From: Bacteroidota bacterium
GTDB lineage: Bacteria > Bacteroidota > Bacteroidia > Chitinophagales > Chitinophagaceae
Assembly: GCA_023433265.1 (NCBI GenBank)
Contig: JAEZDR010000064.1
Span: 1 to 64,000 of the forward strand
Reading direction: 5' to 3'
DNA: 64,000 nt
Part shown: positions 15,676-25,175 of the stretch, piece after piece
Position numbering within the stretch: position 1 is the stretch's first letter
Layout: each line of letters starts with the position of its first letter
Notes under the pieces: generated by a model
What the model was told of the DNA's origin: nothing
Database searches by the model: none
The model's input: the letters and a program-made list of their open reading frames with translations, nothing else
Translations under genes and position numbers: made by a program

Positions 15676-16092
15676 ATGTTGAGAAGCAGTTTACAGTCTA
15701 TTTTATTAGTGCTATTGTTTGTTGGGGTAGGGTCTTGCAAGAAAGATTCATCACCCCGCCAGTTGCCAAACGAGATAAAAAATGGTAATTGGATAGTGAG
15801 TAGCTATATAGATAACGGGGTAAACGAAACCAACCACTTCACCGGCTATGCGTTTACCTTCACAGATCCGTCGACCGTTACTGCCCAAAATGGGACATCT
15901 ACCGTAACCGGTACCTGGACGGCAGGGAAAGATGACAGCCATGAAAAGCTGGTGTTGTTATTTACCACACCACCGTTCACTGAACTTAATGAAGACTGGA
16001 GAGCGCTGGAAATTAGTTCGACGCGACTAATGTTTAGTCATGTAAGCGGGGGATCGGGAGTAGCAGATTCGCTTACGTTTCAGCGGCAATAG
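15676..16092 (+). CDS. Unknown lipoprotein, 138 aa
   Basis: A signal peptide with lipobox VGSC (Cys21), then KKDSS. The mature part has the pattern NGNWIVSSYIDNG ... YAFTFTDPSTVTAQNGTSTVTGTW ... LTFQRQ, reminiscent of the lipocalin-like small lipoproteins of Bacteroidota (weak, by pattern only). ATAGGGT and ACCCTAT (16097-16117) form a 7-bp hairpin right after the stop that may end transcription. Confidence 0.7.
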   Translation: MLRSSLQSILLVLLFVGVGSCKKDSSPRQLPNEIKNGNWIVSSYIDNGVNETNHFTGYAFTFTDPSTVTAQNGTSTVTGTWTAGKDDSHEKLVLLFTTPPFTELNEDWRALEISSTRLMFSHVSGGSGVADSLTFQRQ

Positions 16093-16545
16093 GATTATAG
16101 GGTTAGTTACACCCTATTAAATTGTCGGGATCTTGCTTATCTGAGGTTTGTGCAGACAACGCGGTTGCTCGCAAGGTTTGAGGGCTCCCCTTTTCGTATC
16201 GCAATAATTTCTCTTTCGAAATGGAATGCCGGAGCGGACATTAGCGCAAAGATTTTGGTGTTCGCACCATGATAAATGGGCCCTTCCCAAGTTTTTATAC
16301 AATGAATTTTCTACCATGGATAAAGAGATGGCGGGCGCCTGATTTTTTGTAAACCAAGACGCGTTTTATTATGCGTCATTTTTTTTGCCGATAATGATTT
16401 TGTGATATCTTTAGCGACTCAACTGCCTGCTTTAAACCCGTTGGCCCTTTGTCCGCGATTTAAAACACTCAGTTTATTTTCCAGCACTTGCAGAGTTCAC
16501 TGACTGAACAGATCTTTTATTGCCAATTATTAACTAGAGTAAACG
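16093..16545. other. Intergenic stretch with an orphan terminator
   Basis: There is no credible gene in these 453 bp. A hairpin at 16097-16117 closes the previous gene. At 16358-16377, GACGC and GCGTC form a stem followed by a T-run (to about 16386) in plus orientation, with no plus-strand gene directly upstream. The sequence between could be a small RNA or a long 3' leader. A weak TATCTTTA box near 16405 may drive the large gene at 16546. Confidence 0.4.
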
Positions 16546-19500
16546 ATGAGAAACTTTTACTGTGTCTTTTTCAGCTTTTTATTGCTGATTGCCGGGCGAT
16601 CGAACGCTCAAACGACCACTCCCATTGGGACGGGAACCGTAGGAAATACGGGAACGACTTACCCTGCCGCCTTGCAGGACTATTATGAAGGTGCGAGGGG
16701 GCAATTTCTTTACCTGGCCAGCGAGCTATCGACTGCGGGTATGATTGCCGGGCCTATTTCGTCCATTTCCTTCAATGTTACGAACCTGAATACCTATTCA
16801 GGTACGATCCAGGAATTCACCATCAAGATTGGCGGAACCGCGGTGACTACATTGGGAACGACGACCACATCGTGGGAAACTGTGAGTAACACGGTATATG
16901 GCCCTGTTGATTACACAGTAACTGCGGGTGTTAACACCTTCGTGTTTTCGACCCCGTTTGTATGGAACGGGACGGATAACATTGTAATTGAGATTTGCAA
17001 TGGTTTACCGGCGAATACCAGTGATGGGCTGATACACTATACCCAAAATCCGACGATTCCATGGACTACCGGTTTATCGTTCAACGGCTCGCATATGACT
17101 GTGATAGATAATGCCGGAAACCTTTGTAACAGCACTGCCGCCAGTTCACTTACCGTAACTCAGACTACCCGTCCTAACATTAGCTTTACCTGGGTACCCG
17201 CTACTGCTTGTACAGGTAGCCCTGAAGCAGGCAGCGTGGTAGCCCCTTCTACGGCTTGTGCGAATACAAACCTGAGCCTAAGCCTTAGCGGCAATACACA
17301 GGCATCGGGACTCAACTACCAGTGGCAATACTCTACGGATAATAGTAACTGGACCAATTTAACCGGCGCTACCACACCTACAGTAATGATTACTCATCCG
17401 AGTACGCGCTACTACAGGGCTTATGTGGTGTGTACGTCTTCTACCCTTTCTGATACTACTGCTTCAACACTTGTTTCCTCCCCCGCACTGGTTCAGGGTA
17501 CATTTACTGTAAACAGTACAGTTGCTACCGGTGGCAGTAATTTTCAAAGTTTCGCGGATGCTATTAATTATATCAAATGTGGCATTAACGGACCTGTAGT
17601 ATTCAATGTAGCTCCCGGAACGGCATACGATGAAAAGATTGTAATTCCGAACATCGGCGGCGCTTCTTTAACCAACAGCATTACTATAAATGGTAATGGC
17701 GCCATCATCACATTGAACTCAACGACGCTCGCAACAGCGATTACACTTGACGGATCGAAGTTTGTGACGATAGATAGCCTGACAATAGATGCTGCAACGA
17801 GCACGAACGCATGGGGTATCTTACTTACCAACCAGGCGGACAGCAACGTAATAAAAAGCTGTACCATTAACCTGAATACCACCCTTACTACAACTGCGGC
17901 AATGGGTATCATCTCCAGTGGTTCGGCTGCTTCAGCAACAACCCAAGGGAATAACGCTAATGGTAATCTCATTGAAAACAACGTAATCAACGGTGGTTAT
18001 TACGGTATTTCGATGTATGGCAGCACAACTACTTACAATAAGAACAACGTTGTAAGAAATAATACCATCAACGACTTTTACTACTATAGTATTTATTCTT
18101 ACGGCCAGCAGGACAATATCATTAGCAGTAATGAGATAAGCCGTACCACAAGGACTACAGTATCCAGCTACAACGTTTATCTTTCTTCCAACAACGGTGG
18201 CATCCTGTTCGAGAAAAACAAAATACACAATGTTTTTGGCGGAGGAACAGCGCCTACTACGTTCTATAATATCTATATAGCTTCTGCATCGAATGTTGCA
18301 AACCCATCGAGGGTGCAAAACAATCTCGTTTATGACATTTCAGGAAACGGAGCAATATATGGTGTGTATGCACTTGGATATGCTAACTGGAACTTCTATC
18401 ATAATACAATTGTGCTGGACGACGGAAGTGCGACGGGTGGAACAACCTACGGCATGTACGTTTATGGTACAAACGTGAACGTTAAAAATAACATTGTATA
18501 TATAACCCGTGGTGGTAGCGGCACTAAATACTGCCTTTACTATGCAACTACCGGCGTTACTGCAAGTAACAGGAACGTTTTATATATGGGATCGACCTCA
18601 GGAACAAATGGCATTGGCTACCTGGGTTCCGGAAAGACTACCCTGAGCGATTGGAAAACAACCAATAACGACCTAAATAGTGTGGATGTAGATCCATTGT
18701 TTGCAGGTGGCGGAGATTATACTCCAAGCGAGGTTGCCATTAACAATCTTGGCGAATCAGGCTTAGGCGTGACTGAAGATATCAATGGCGTTACAAGGGC
18801 ATCAAGTCCAGACCCAGGTGCATATGAGTTTGCGCCAGCAGGAACCGATGCAAGCCTTACATGGGTATCGCCTGTAACACCTACAAGCAAAGGATTAAAA
18901 ACAATTACTGTAGCGCTAAACAATAATTCAGCTTCCGGCAACCTTACTTCCGCGAACCTGAGCTACACTGATGGCAGCACGGTAATCACGCAAAACTTTA
19001 CCGGCCTTTCAATTGCCCCGGGAGCTTCTCAAAACCTTTCTTTCACAACCCAGTATGATGCACAGAGCTATATTAAACTCACGGCTTACATTAATCTTGT
19101 GAACGGAAGCCTTGACCTGACACAGTTAAACGATACGACAACGCAAACACTCTGCTTTGCGCTAAAAGGCAACTATACAATTAACCAAACTGCACCAGCA
19201 AGTGCAACCAACTTCACAGGGTTTAGCACTGTGATTCAAGCGTTGAACTGTGCGGGGATTGATAGTTCAGTTGTGTTTACGGTTGCTCCGGGTTCGGGCC
19301 CGTACTACGGACCGATTGTATTAGATAGCATTAAAGGCGCTACCAAAGACAGAAAAGTTACCTTCTATGGCAGTGGCGAAAAGATTGAATACAACACCAG
19401 CAATTCTACTGCAAGAACCGGTTTGATTTTGAACGGTGCAGACCACGTTATTATTGACAGCTTCCTTATTGATGTTTCTGCAGGCACTTACGGATGGGGT

Positions 19501-22500
19501 ATTGTTTTACTTAACCGTGCAGACAGTAATATCATCAGGAATTGTACGATAACAACCAACGCCACCTCTACATCAACAAACTATGCGGGTATCGTTCTAA
19601 ACGGTTCTGCCTCATCCACCGGCACGAGTGGTAATAACGCCAACGGGAACGTGATTGAGATGAATACAATTACGGGTGGATATTATGGTGTTTACCTGTA
19701 TGGAAGCACTACCCCGTATAACCTGAATAACATAGTACGCAACAACATCATTAACGATGTTTACTACTACAGTGTTTATACATATGGACAGCAAGACAAC
19801 CTCATCAGCGGTAATGATATATCCAGGCCAACGAGAACTGCTGTTTCCTCTTACAACCTGTATGTTTCCACGAACAATGGTGGCATTGTGATGGAGAAAA
19901 ACAAAGTACATGATATGTTCCCGATGGTAACTGCCGCTACTGTGCTTTACAATATTTACATAGGAGCGTCGGGTGTGGCAGCAAACCCGAACAGGGTGGA
20001 GAACAACCTTATGTACAACATAAGTGGAAACGGTACCATCTACGGTATTTACATGGCTTCGTACAACTATACCAATATTTACCATAATACATTGGTGATG
20101 GACGATCAGTCTGCCACTGGCGGAACTACTTATGGTATTTATGCATATGGCGCGACTGCCGTAAATGTGAAGAACAACATTGTTTACATTACCAGAGGTG
20201 GCACAGGCACCAAGTATTGCCTGTACTACAGCTCAACCGGCGTAACATCATCCAACAACAACGTACTGTACATGAACGCCCCTGCAGGAACAAACCATAT
20301 AGGTTACCTGAGTTCGGCGCGTACAACGCTAGCTGATTGGCAGGTAACGGGCCATGATGCAAACAGTAAGAGTATTGATCCAGTGTTTGTTGGCTCAGGC
20401 GATTACACCCCTACAGAAGTAAACATCAACAACATGGGAGCTTCCGGGCTTGGTGTGACGACTGATATCACAGGTGCAGTAAGAGGAGCATCACCGGATC
20501 CAGGTGCATATGAATTTACAGTAGTAGGCACTGACGGTTCGTTAAGCTGGGTAGCACCGGGTATGCCTGCTGTACAAGGATTGCAGACTGTAACCGTTAA
20601 AATAACAAACAACTCTGCATCAGGCAACATCACTTCGGCAAACATTACCTATACAGACGGCACGATCGTTCAAACACAAAACTTTACAGGATTGAATATT
20701 GCGCCGGGTGCGAACCAGGATGTTTCGTTCACTACGCAATACAACGTGGCTTATAATGTAAGGCTGACTGCCTTCCTTAACACCGTTAACGGATCGCCAG
20801 ACCTTAGCCAACTTAACGACACAACTTCTCAGTATTTATGTTTCAGCTTGAAAGGCGTTTATACCATCAACCAGGGTGCGGCTGCAAGTGCGACAAACTT
20901 TGCCAGCTTTGGTGATGCCTTTGCGGCATTGACATGCGGTGGAGTAGATAGCGCTGTCGTATTGAATGTTGTGCCAGGTTCAGGACCTTATTACGAATCG
21001 GCAACATTGGGACAGATTGCAAATACCTCAGCGAGCTATACTGTAACCATTAATGGTAATGGCGAAACAGTAGCCCATAGCACATCGGACGGCGCTGCGC
21101 GAACTGCTATTGTGTTGAACGGAGCTGATTTCGTGATCATTGACAGTTTGAATATTGACCTTTCGACAGGAACGTACGGATGGGGTATTGTGTTGATGAA
21201 TGGAGCGAATGATAACATCATCCGTAATTGTACCATCCTTAATAACACGAGTGAGTCAACTACAAACTTCTCGGGTATAGTTATCAATGGATCTGCTTCA
21301 GGTACTGCTGTTTCCGGCAATAACGGTAACAGGAACCTGATACATAATAATACCATTACGGGTGGATACTACGGAATCTATCTTTATGGTGCTTCTGCTA
21401 CGCCGAACAAGCAAAACATAGTAAGGGATAACACCATTACAGATTTCTATGCTTATGGTATTTATACTCTTTACCAGGATAGCAGCACCTATAGCAAGAA
21501 CGATATGGCTCGCCCAACGCGTACTGCTTCCGGAACGGTGTATGGTATTTATGGTTCGTCATGTACTAACCTGCTGGTTGAGAAAAATAAGGTGCATAAC
21601 CTCTATGATGCACATCCAACGAGCACATCGGCAACCTATCCTATTTACCTGCCATCAACCGGAATCTCTGCGGCTCAACCTAACAGGGTTGAAAACAACC
21701 TGATATATGAAGTAAATGGTGGTAGCGGGACGATATATGGTATTTACATTGCAGGGTATAATAACTGGAGTATCTATCACAACACTGTGGTTTTAGACTA
21801 CGCTGCTGCAACTGCGGGAACCACCTACGGATTGTACACCTACGGAACCGCGATGAACATTAAGAACAACATCGTATACGTAACGAGAGGTGGTACGGGA
21901 ACAAAATACTGCCTGTATTATTCAACAACGGGTGTTGCCAGCTCGAACAGGAACGTGTTATACATGGGATCTACTTCCGGCACTAACGGAATTGGATACT
22001 ACAGCAGTGGCAAGACGACGTTGACTGACTGGAAGACTACGAACTATGATTTAAACAGCAGTGATGCTGATCCATCATTCCCCGGTGCAGGCGATTACAA
22101 GCCTACCGAGCAGCTTATCAATAATATGGCTGAAGCGGGACTAGTATTAACAGACATTGCTGACGTAGTACGCTCTACGAGCCCTGACCCAGGCGCTTAC
22201 GAGTTTTCGGTTCTGACACCTGGATTGAACATGTCGGCCGACGGACTGGTTGCTCCTGCTGCATCAGGCAACAATTGTTATGCTGCTACAGAAGCCGTAA
22301 CCATTAAGATCGTTAACCTAAGCGAGTCGACTATTGATTTTGCTGTGAACCCGGTTACCGTTACCGTAAACGTAACAGGCGCCGTAACACAGACATTGAC
22401 AAAAGTTCTGATTTCCGGTACACTTGCTTCTGATTCAAGCATGAATGTTACGATGGATGTGCCACTGAACATGCTTACAGCGGGTACTTATACGTTTGAT

Positions 22501-24123
22501 GCATCAACCTCTGTAACAGGGGATGCTAACCCATCGAATGATGCGATGCCAACGGTAACAAGAACCAAGACAGCCTTGGCCGCTGGTACCGTAGCAGCAA
22601 CTCCTGGTGAACTTTGCGCTTATAGTCCATTGGTTCCAACGTTGTCATCTACGGGCACAACGGGATATAGCGACCTGCAATGGCAGCAAAGTGCAAATAC
22701 TACTTCCGGCTTTACAAACATATCCGGAGCAACAACCAATCCGTTCGTACTTGGGTCAGCTCCAACACAGGCTATGTATTACAGATTAGTAGCTAGTTGT
22801 TCGGGCAACGGAGATACTTCTTCAGTATTTGCTTTGAGCTATAATAACCCGATGGTTACTTCTACCACACCGGATACAACATGCGGTACAGGAAGTGTAA
22901 CGTTACAAGCAACAGCTAACGCAGGCGCTACCCTTAACTGGTATGAAACAGCAACAGGCGGTACAGCGATTGCAACCGGCAACAGCTTTACAACACCTTC
23001 CATCACCACTACAACCAAGTATTATGTATCTGCCTCACTTGGAGGTGGAACGGGATCGGCAGGTTTGCAGAATGCCATTTCAACTACCGGTTATACGCAG
23101 GAAGCGGGATTGATCTTCGATGCGCTTAGCACGTTTACTTTAATGGGTGTTAACGTGTACCCGATGGGTTCAGGTTCCGGCACGGTAACTATTAATGTTG
23201 AGAATACAAGTAATGTTGTTATACACACTACCACCGTTACGCTAACGGGAACAGGTGCTCCATATGTGAAAACATATGTTCCGCTTAACTGGGTAATTCC
23301 AGCCGGCACGAATTATAAGATCAACATGCTTACTCCAACAGGATCCGTTACCGGCCTGGTGAGAGAATCGGGTGCTTCATGGGGAAGTTACCCTCTAACT
23401 ACAGCAGGTGTGATTAGCATCACAAATGGTAAATGCTGTCCTGATGCAGCAAGCGCTTCCTACTACTACTTCTATGATTGGCTGGTTTCGACCGCATGTG
23501 AAAGCGGACGTGATACGGTAGAGGCATTTGTAGATTACACACCGGGATGTTCAACCGTACCTGTTACGATGCTTAGCTTACAAGGTGACAAACAAGGCAG
23601 TGTAAACAACCTTTCATGGAGCACAGTAAGCGAAGCGCACAACAGTGGTTTTGAAATTCAACGTAGTGTGGATGGACAACAGTTCAGCAAGCTTGCATTT
23701 GTAAATTCTAAAGGTGAAAACGGCAACAGCAGTTCATTGTTAACTTACAGTTACCAGGATGCCAAGCCATTAGCAACTACGAATTACTACAGGTTAAAGC
23801 AAATAAATAAAGACGGATCTTATCGCTTCTCAAACGTTATTTCTATTAAAGGAAATGATGCGACAAGAATTGAGTTTACGAGCGTATATCCTAACCCGGT
23901 TATCAATAGCCTTAACGTTGTACTGACAGCTCCTTCTGCTGATAACGTAACACTGGTTATAACTGACATCATGGGTAAGGTAGTATTGCGTGAAGCAAGA
24001 ACTCTCAAAGCAGGATCCAACCTGTTTAACCTAAACGTAAACAGCCTTGCCCAAGGAACATACATTATAAAAGCTGTATGTTCTAAAGGATGCGAAGGAA
24101 CTGTTACGAAGTTTGTGAAATAG
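16546..24123 (+). CDS. Giant T9SS-secreted adhesin-like protein, 2525 aa
   Basis: The signal peptide covers residues 1-22 (ending SNAQ). An N-terminal beta-sandwich-like region (~23-215) and an Ig-like domain (~225-310) come first. Then follow three long repeats (about 319-875, 876-1437, 1438-1890), each beginning NYTINQxxxASATNF-like, with a right-handed beta-helix region rich in Asn and Gly (NLIENNVINGGYYGIYLYG-type rungs). The first two end in a CARDB-like sandwich (SASGNLTSANLSYTDG). Another CARDB-like domain, two Ig-like domains (LQWQQSAN, LNWYETATGG) and a C-terminal region with a fibronectin-like segment (NLSWSTVSEAHNSGFEIQRS) follow. The last ~80 residues are a T9SS type A sorting domain (VYPNPVINSLNVVL). 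Role as adhesin or polysaccharide-binding surface protein is inferred. Confidence 0.88.
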   Translation: MRNFYCVFFSFLLLIAGRSNAQTTTPIGTGTVGNTGTTYPAALQDYYEGARGQFLYLASELSTAGMIAGPISSISFNVTNLNTYSGTIQEFTIKIGGTAVTTLGTTTTSWETVSNTVYGPVDYTVTAGVNTFVFSTPFVWNGTDNIVIEICNGLPANTSDGLIHYTQNPTIPWTTGLSFNGSHMTVIDNAGNLCNSTAASSLTVTQTTRPNISFTWVPATACTGSPEAGSVVAPSTACANTNLSLSLSGNTQASGLNYQWQYSTDNSNWTNLTGATTPTVMITHPSTRYYRAYVVCTSSTLSDTTASTLVSSPALVQGTFTVNSTVATGGSNFQSFADAINYIKCGINGPVVFNVAPGTAYDEKIVIPNIGGASLTNSITINGNGAIITLNSTTLATAITLDGSKFVTIDSLTIDAATSTNAWGILLTNQADSNVIKSCTINLNTTLTTTAAMGIISSGSAASATTQGNNANGNLIENNVINGGYYGISMYGSTTTYNKNNVVRNNTINDFYYYSIYSYGQQDNIISSNEISRTTRTTVSSYNVYLSSNNGGILFEKNKIHNVFGGGTAPTTFYNIYIASASNVANPSRVQNNLVYDISGNGAIYGVYALGYANWNFYHNTIVLDDGSATGGTTYGMYVYGTNVNVKNNIVYITRGGSGTKYCLYYATTGVTASNRNVLYMGSTSGTNGIGYLGSGKTTLSDWKTTNNDLNSVDVDPLFAGGGDYTPSEVAINNLGESGLGVTEDINGVTRASSPDPGAYEFAPAGTDASLTWVSPVTPTSKGLKTITVALNNNSASGNLTSANLSYTDGSTVITQNFTGLSIAPGASQNLSFTTQYDAQSYIKLTAYINLVNGSLDLTQLNDTTTQTLCFALKGNYTINQTAPASATNFTGFSTVIQALNCAGIDSSVVFTVAPGSGPYYGPIVLDSIKGATKDRKVTFYGSGEKIEYNTSNSTARTGLILNGADHVIIDSFLIDVSAGTYGWGIVLLNRADSNIIRNCTITTNATSTSTNYAGIVLNGSASSTGTSGNNANGNVIEMNTITGGYYGVYLYGSTTPYNLNNIVRNNIINDVYYYSVYTYGQQDNLISGNDISRPTRTAVSSYNLYVSTNNGGIVMEKNKVHDMFPMVTAATVLYNIYIGASGVAANPNRVENNLMYNISGNGTIYGIYMASYNYTNIYHNTLVMDDQSATGGTTYGIYAYGATAVNVKNNIVYITRGGTGTKYCLYYSSTGVTSSNNNVLYMNAPAGTNHIGYLSSARTTLADWQVTGHDANSKSIDPVFVGSGDYTPTEVNINNMGASGLGVTTDITGAVRGASPDPGAYEFTVVGTDGSLSWVAPGMPAVQGLQTVTVKITNNSASGNITSANITYTDGTIVQTQNFTGLNIAPGANQDVSFTTQYNVAYNVRLTAFLNTVNGSPDLSQLNDTTSQYLCFSLKGVYTINQGAAASATNFASFGDAFAALTCGGVDSAVVLNVVPGSGPYYESATLGQIANTSASYTVTINGNGETVAHSTSDGAARTAIVLNGADFVIIDSLNIDLSTGTYGWGIVLMNGANDNIIRNCTILNNTSESTTNFSGIVINGSASGTAVSGNNGNRNLIHNNTITGGYYGIYLYGASATPNKQNIVRDNTITDFYAYGIYTLYQDSSTYSKNDMARPTRTASGTVYGIYGSSCTNLLVEKNKVHNLYDAHPTSTSATYPIYLPSTGISAAQPNRVENNLIYEVNGGSGTIYGIYIAGYNNWSIYHNTVVLDYAAATAGTTYGLYTYGTAMNIKNNIVYVTRGGTGTKYCLYYSTTGVASSNRNVLYMGSTSGTNGIGYYSSGKTTLTDWKTTNYDLNSSDADPSFPGAGDYKPTEQLINNMAEAGLVLTDIADVVRSTSPDPGAYEFSVLTPGLNMSADGLVAPAASGNNCYAATEAVTIKIVNLSESTIDFAVNPVTVTVNVTGAVTQTLTKVLISGTLASDSSMNVTMDVPLNMLTAGTYTFDASTSVTGDANPSNDAMPTVTRTKTALAAGTVAATPGELCAYSPLVPTLSSTGTTGYSDLQWQQSANTTSGFTNISGATTNPFVLGSAPTQAMYYRLVASCSGNGDTSSVFALSYNNPMVTSTTPDTTCGTGSVTLQATANAGATLNWYETATGGTAIATGNSFTTPSITTTTKYYVSASLGGGTGSAGLQNAISTTGYTQEAGLIFDALSTFTLMGVNVYPMGSGSGTVTINVENTSNVVIHTTTVTLTGTGAPYVKTYVPLNWVIPAGTNYKINMLTPTGSVTGLVRESGASWGSYPLTTAGVISITNGKCCPDAASASYYYFYDWLVSTACESGRDTVEAFVDYTPGCSTVPVTMLSLQGDKQGSVNNLSWSTVSEAHNSGFEIQRSVDGQQFSKLAFVNSKGENGNSSSLLTYSYQDAKPLATTNYYRLKQINKDGSYRFSNVISIKGNDATRIEFTSVYPNPVINSLNVVLTAPSADNVTLVITDIMGKVVLREARTLKAGSNLFNLNVNSLAQGTYIIKAVCSKGCEGTVTKFVK
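17502..22212 (+). repeat. Three in-gene repeats of about 560, 562 and 452 codons
   Basis: Units start near 17502, 19173 and 20858. Each contains the same order: YTINQ/TFTVN start, VVFNVAPG, the DSLTIDxxTxxWGI rung, the GNNANGNLIENNVINGGYYG block, NNIVYITRGGxGTKYCLYY, and SPDPGAYEF. DNA similarity is high enough for recombination between units. The third unit lacks the CARDB-like domain of the first two and is followed by a divergent one. Confidence 0.8.
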
Positions 24124-24141
24124 CAAGCAATGCAATCATGA

Positions 24142-24170
24142 AAAGGCCGGAATTATTCCGGCCTTTTTTT
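24142..24170. terminator. Bidirectional terminator
   Basis: AAAGGCCGGAA pairs with TTCCGGCCTTT around TTA, with a T-run on the right and an A-run on the left. It serves the giant gene on the plus strand and the ROK kinase gene on the minus strand. Confidence 0.9.
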
Positions 24171-24191
24171 ATAATGTTTAGCGGAGAAAAA

Positions 24192-25163
24192 TTATTTCAT
24201 CTCCCAAACAAGCGCGCTGGCTCCGAGTATGGCTGCATCGCTTTCTTTGAGTTCGCTGAAAATTAGTTGTATCTTATTGCGGAAGATGGGTAAGAGGTTT
24301 TCTTCCATGTGTTCGCGGGTGGGATTCATAATTAAGTCGCCTGCGGCTGCCAATCCGCCGAACAGTACGATAGCCTGCGGTGAGGAAAACATGATAAAGT
24401 TGGCGAGAGCCCGTCCCAATATTTCGCCGGTAAAACGAAAGACCTCAATTGCAACTTCGTCACCTTTTATGGCGCAATCATAAACAACTTTGGAGGTAAG
24501 TGCATCGGGACTGTAATTATGCAACAGGCTTTTTCCCGTCGTGTCTCTTGATAAACCTTCTATTGCCGTTAAGCGGACACCTGTGGCACTGCAATAAGCT
24601 TCGAGAGAGCCTTTGAGGCTGGTGCCCCAATGCGGCCTTCCATTAGGAAACACGATGGTATGACCTAACTCGCCAGCAAATCCATCGTGTCCGTAAATTA
24701 ACTGTCCATTTGCTACGATTCCACTGCCAACCCCGGTCCCGAGCGTTATCATAATAAAGTCGCGCATGCCCCTGGCTGCACCATACATCATTTCGCCAAC
24801 GGCTGCTGCATTTGCATCATTGGTTAAAGCAGCTGGCAAATTGAAACGCCTGGTAACTATCTCAGCAAACGGAATAACGCCTTTCCATTCAAGGTTGGGT
24901 GCAAACTCAATGGTTCCTTTATAGTAATTACCGTTGGGCGCCCCTATTCCGATACCCTTGATATTTTTATGACCTGCTTTAGCAATAATGGGTGAAAGAG
25001 ACTTAAACAAGTCATCAATAAAGGTTTCGGGGGTGGCGTGGCCCCTGGTGGGCATGTCGCCCTGTTCGAAGATATTACCGCGGTGGTCAACAATGCCGTA
25101 TTTGGTGTTTGTACCTCCGATATCGATACCTATAGCAAATTGCTGGTTAGCAGAAACATTCAT
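24192..25163 (-). CDS. ROK-family sugar kinase (probable glucokinase)
   Basis: A 323-aa protein. The N-terminal phosphate loop GIDIGGTNTKYGIVD and the sugar-site LTNDANAAAVGE are present, with GTGVGSGIVANGQLIYG between the lobes. The ROK zinc motif CxCGxxGC is not present: the region reads NGRPHWGTSLKGSLEAYCSATG. Some Bacteroidota ROK kinases share this Cys-less form, as I recall. The likely reaction is ATP-dependent phosphorylation of glucose or another hexose at C6. It lies 12 bp downstream of a sugar MFS permease gene on the same strand, so uptake and phosphorylation are probably co-expressed. The exact sugar cannot be told from sequence. Confidence 0.85.
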   Translation of the reverse strand: MNVSANQQFAIGIDIGGTNTKYGIVDHRGNIFEQGDMPTRGHATPETFIDDLFKSLSPIIAKAGHKNIKGIGIGAPNGNYYKGTIEFAPNLEWKGVIPFAEIVTRRFNLPAALTNDANAAAVGEMMYGAARGMRDFIMITLGTGVGSGIVANGQLIYGHDGFAGELGHTIVFPNGRPHWGTSLKGSLEAYCSATGVRLTAIEGLSRDTTGKSLLHNYSPDALTSKVVYDCAIKGDEVAIEVFRFTGEILGRALANFIMFSSPQAIVLFGGLAAAGDLIMNPTREHMEENLLPIFRNKIQLIFSELKESDAAILGASALVWEMK

Positions 25164-25175
25164 ACGATTGGGTTT

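Noticed and set aside
16117..16317. Minus-strand 66-aa frame
   Set aside because: No signal, no recognisable domain, unusual Cys content and overlap with hairpins; probably chance.
17502..22212. CRISPR or intergenic repeat array
   Set aside because: The repeats are coding, hundreds of codons long and all in the frame of one protein.
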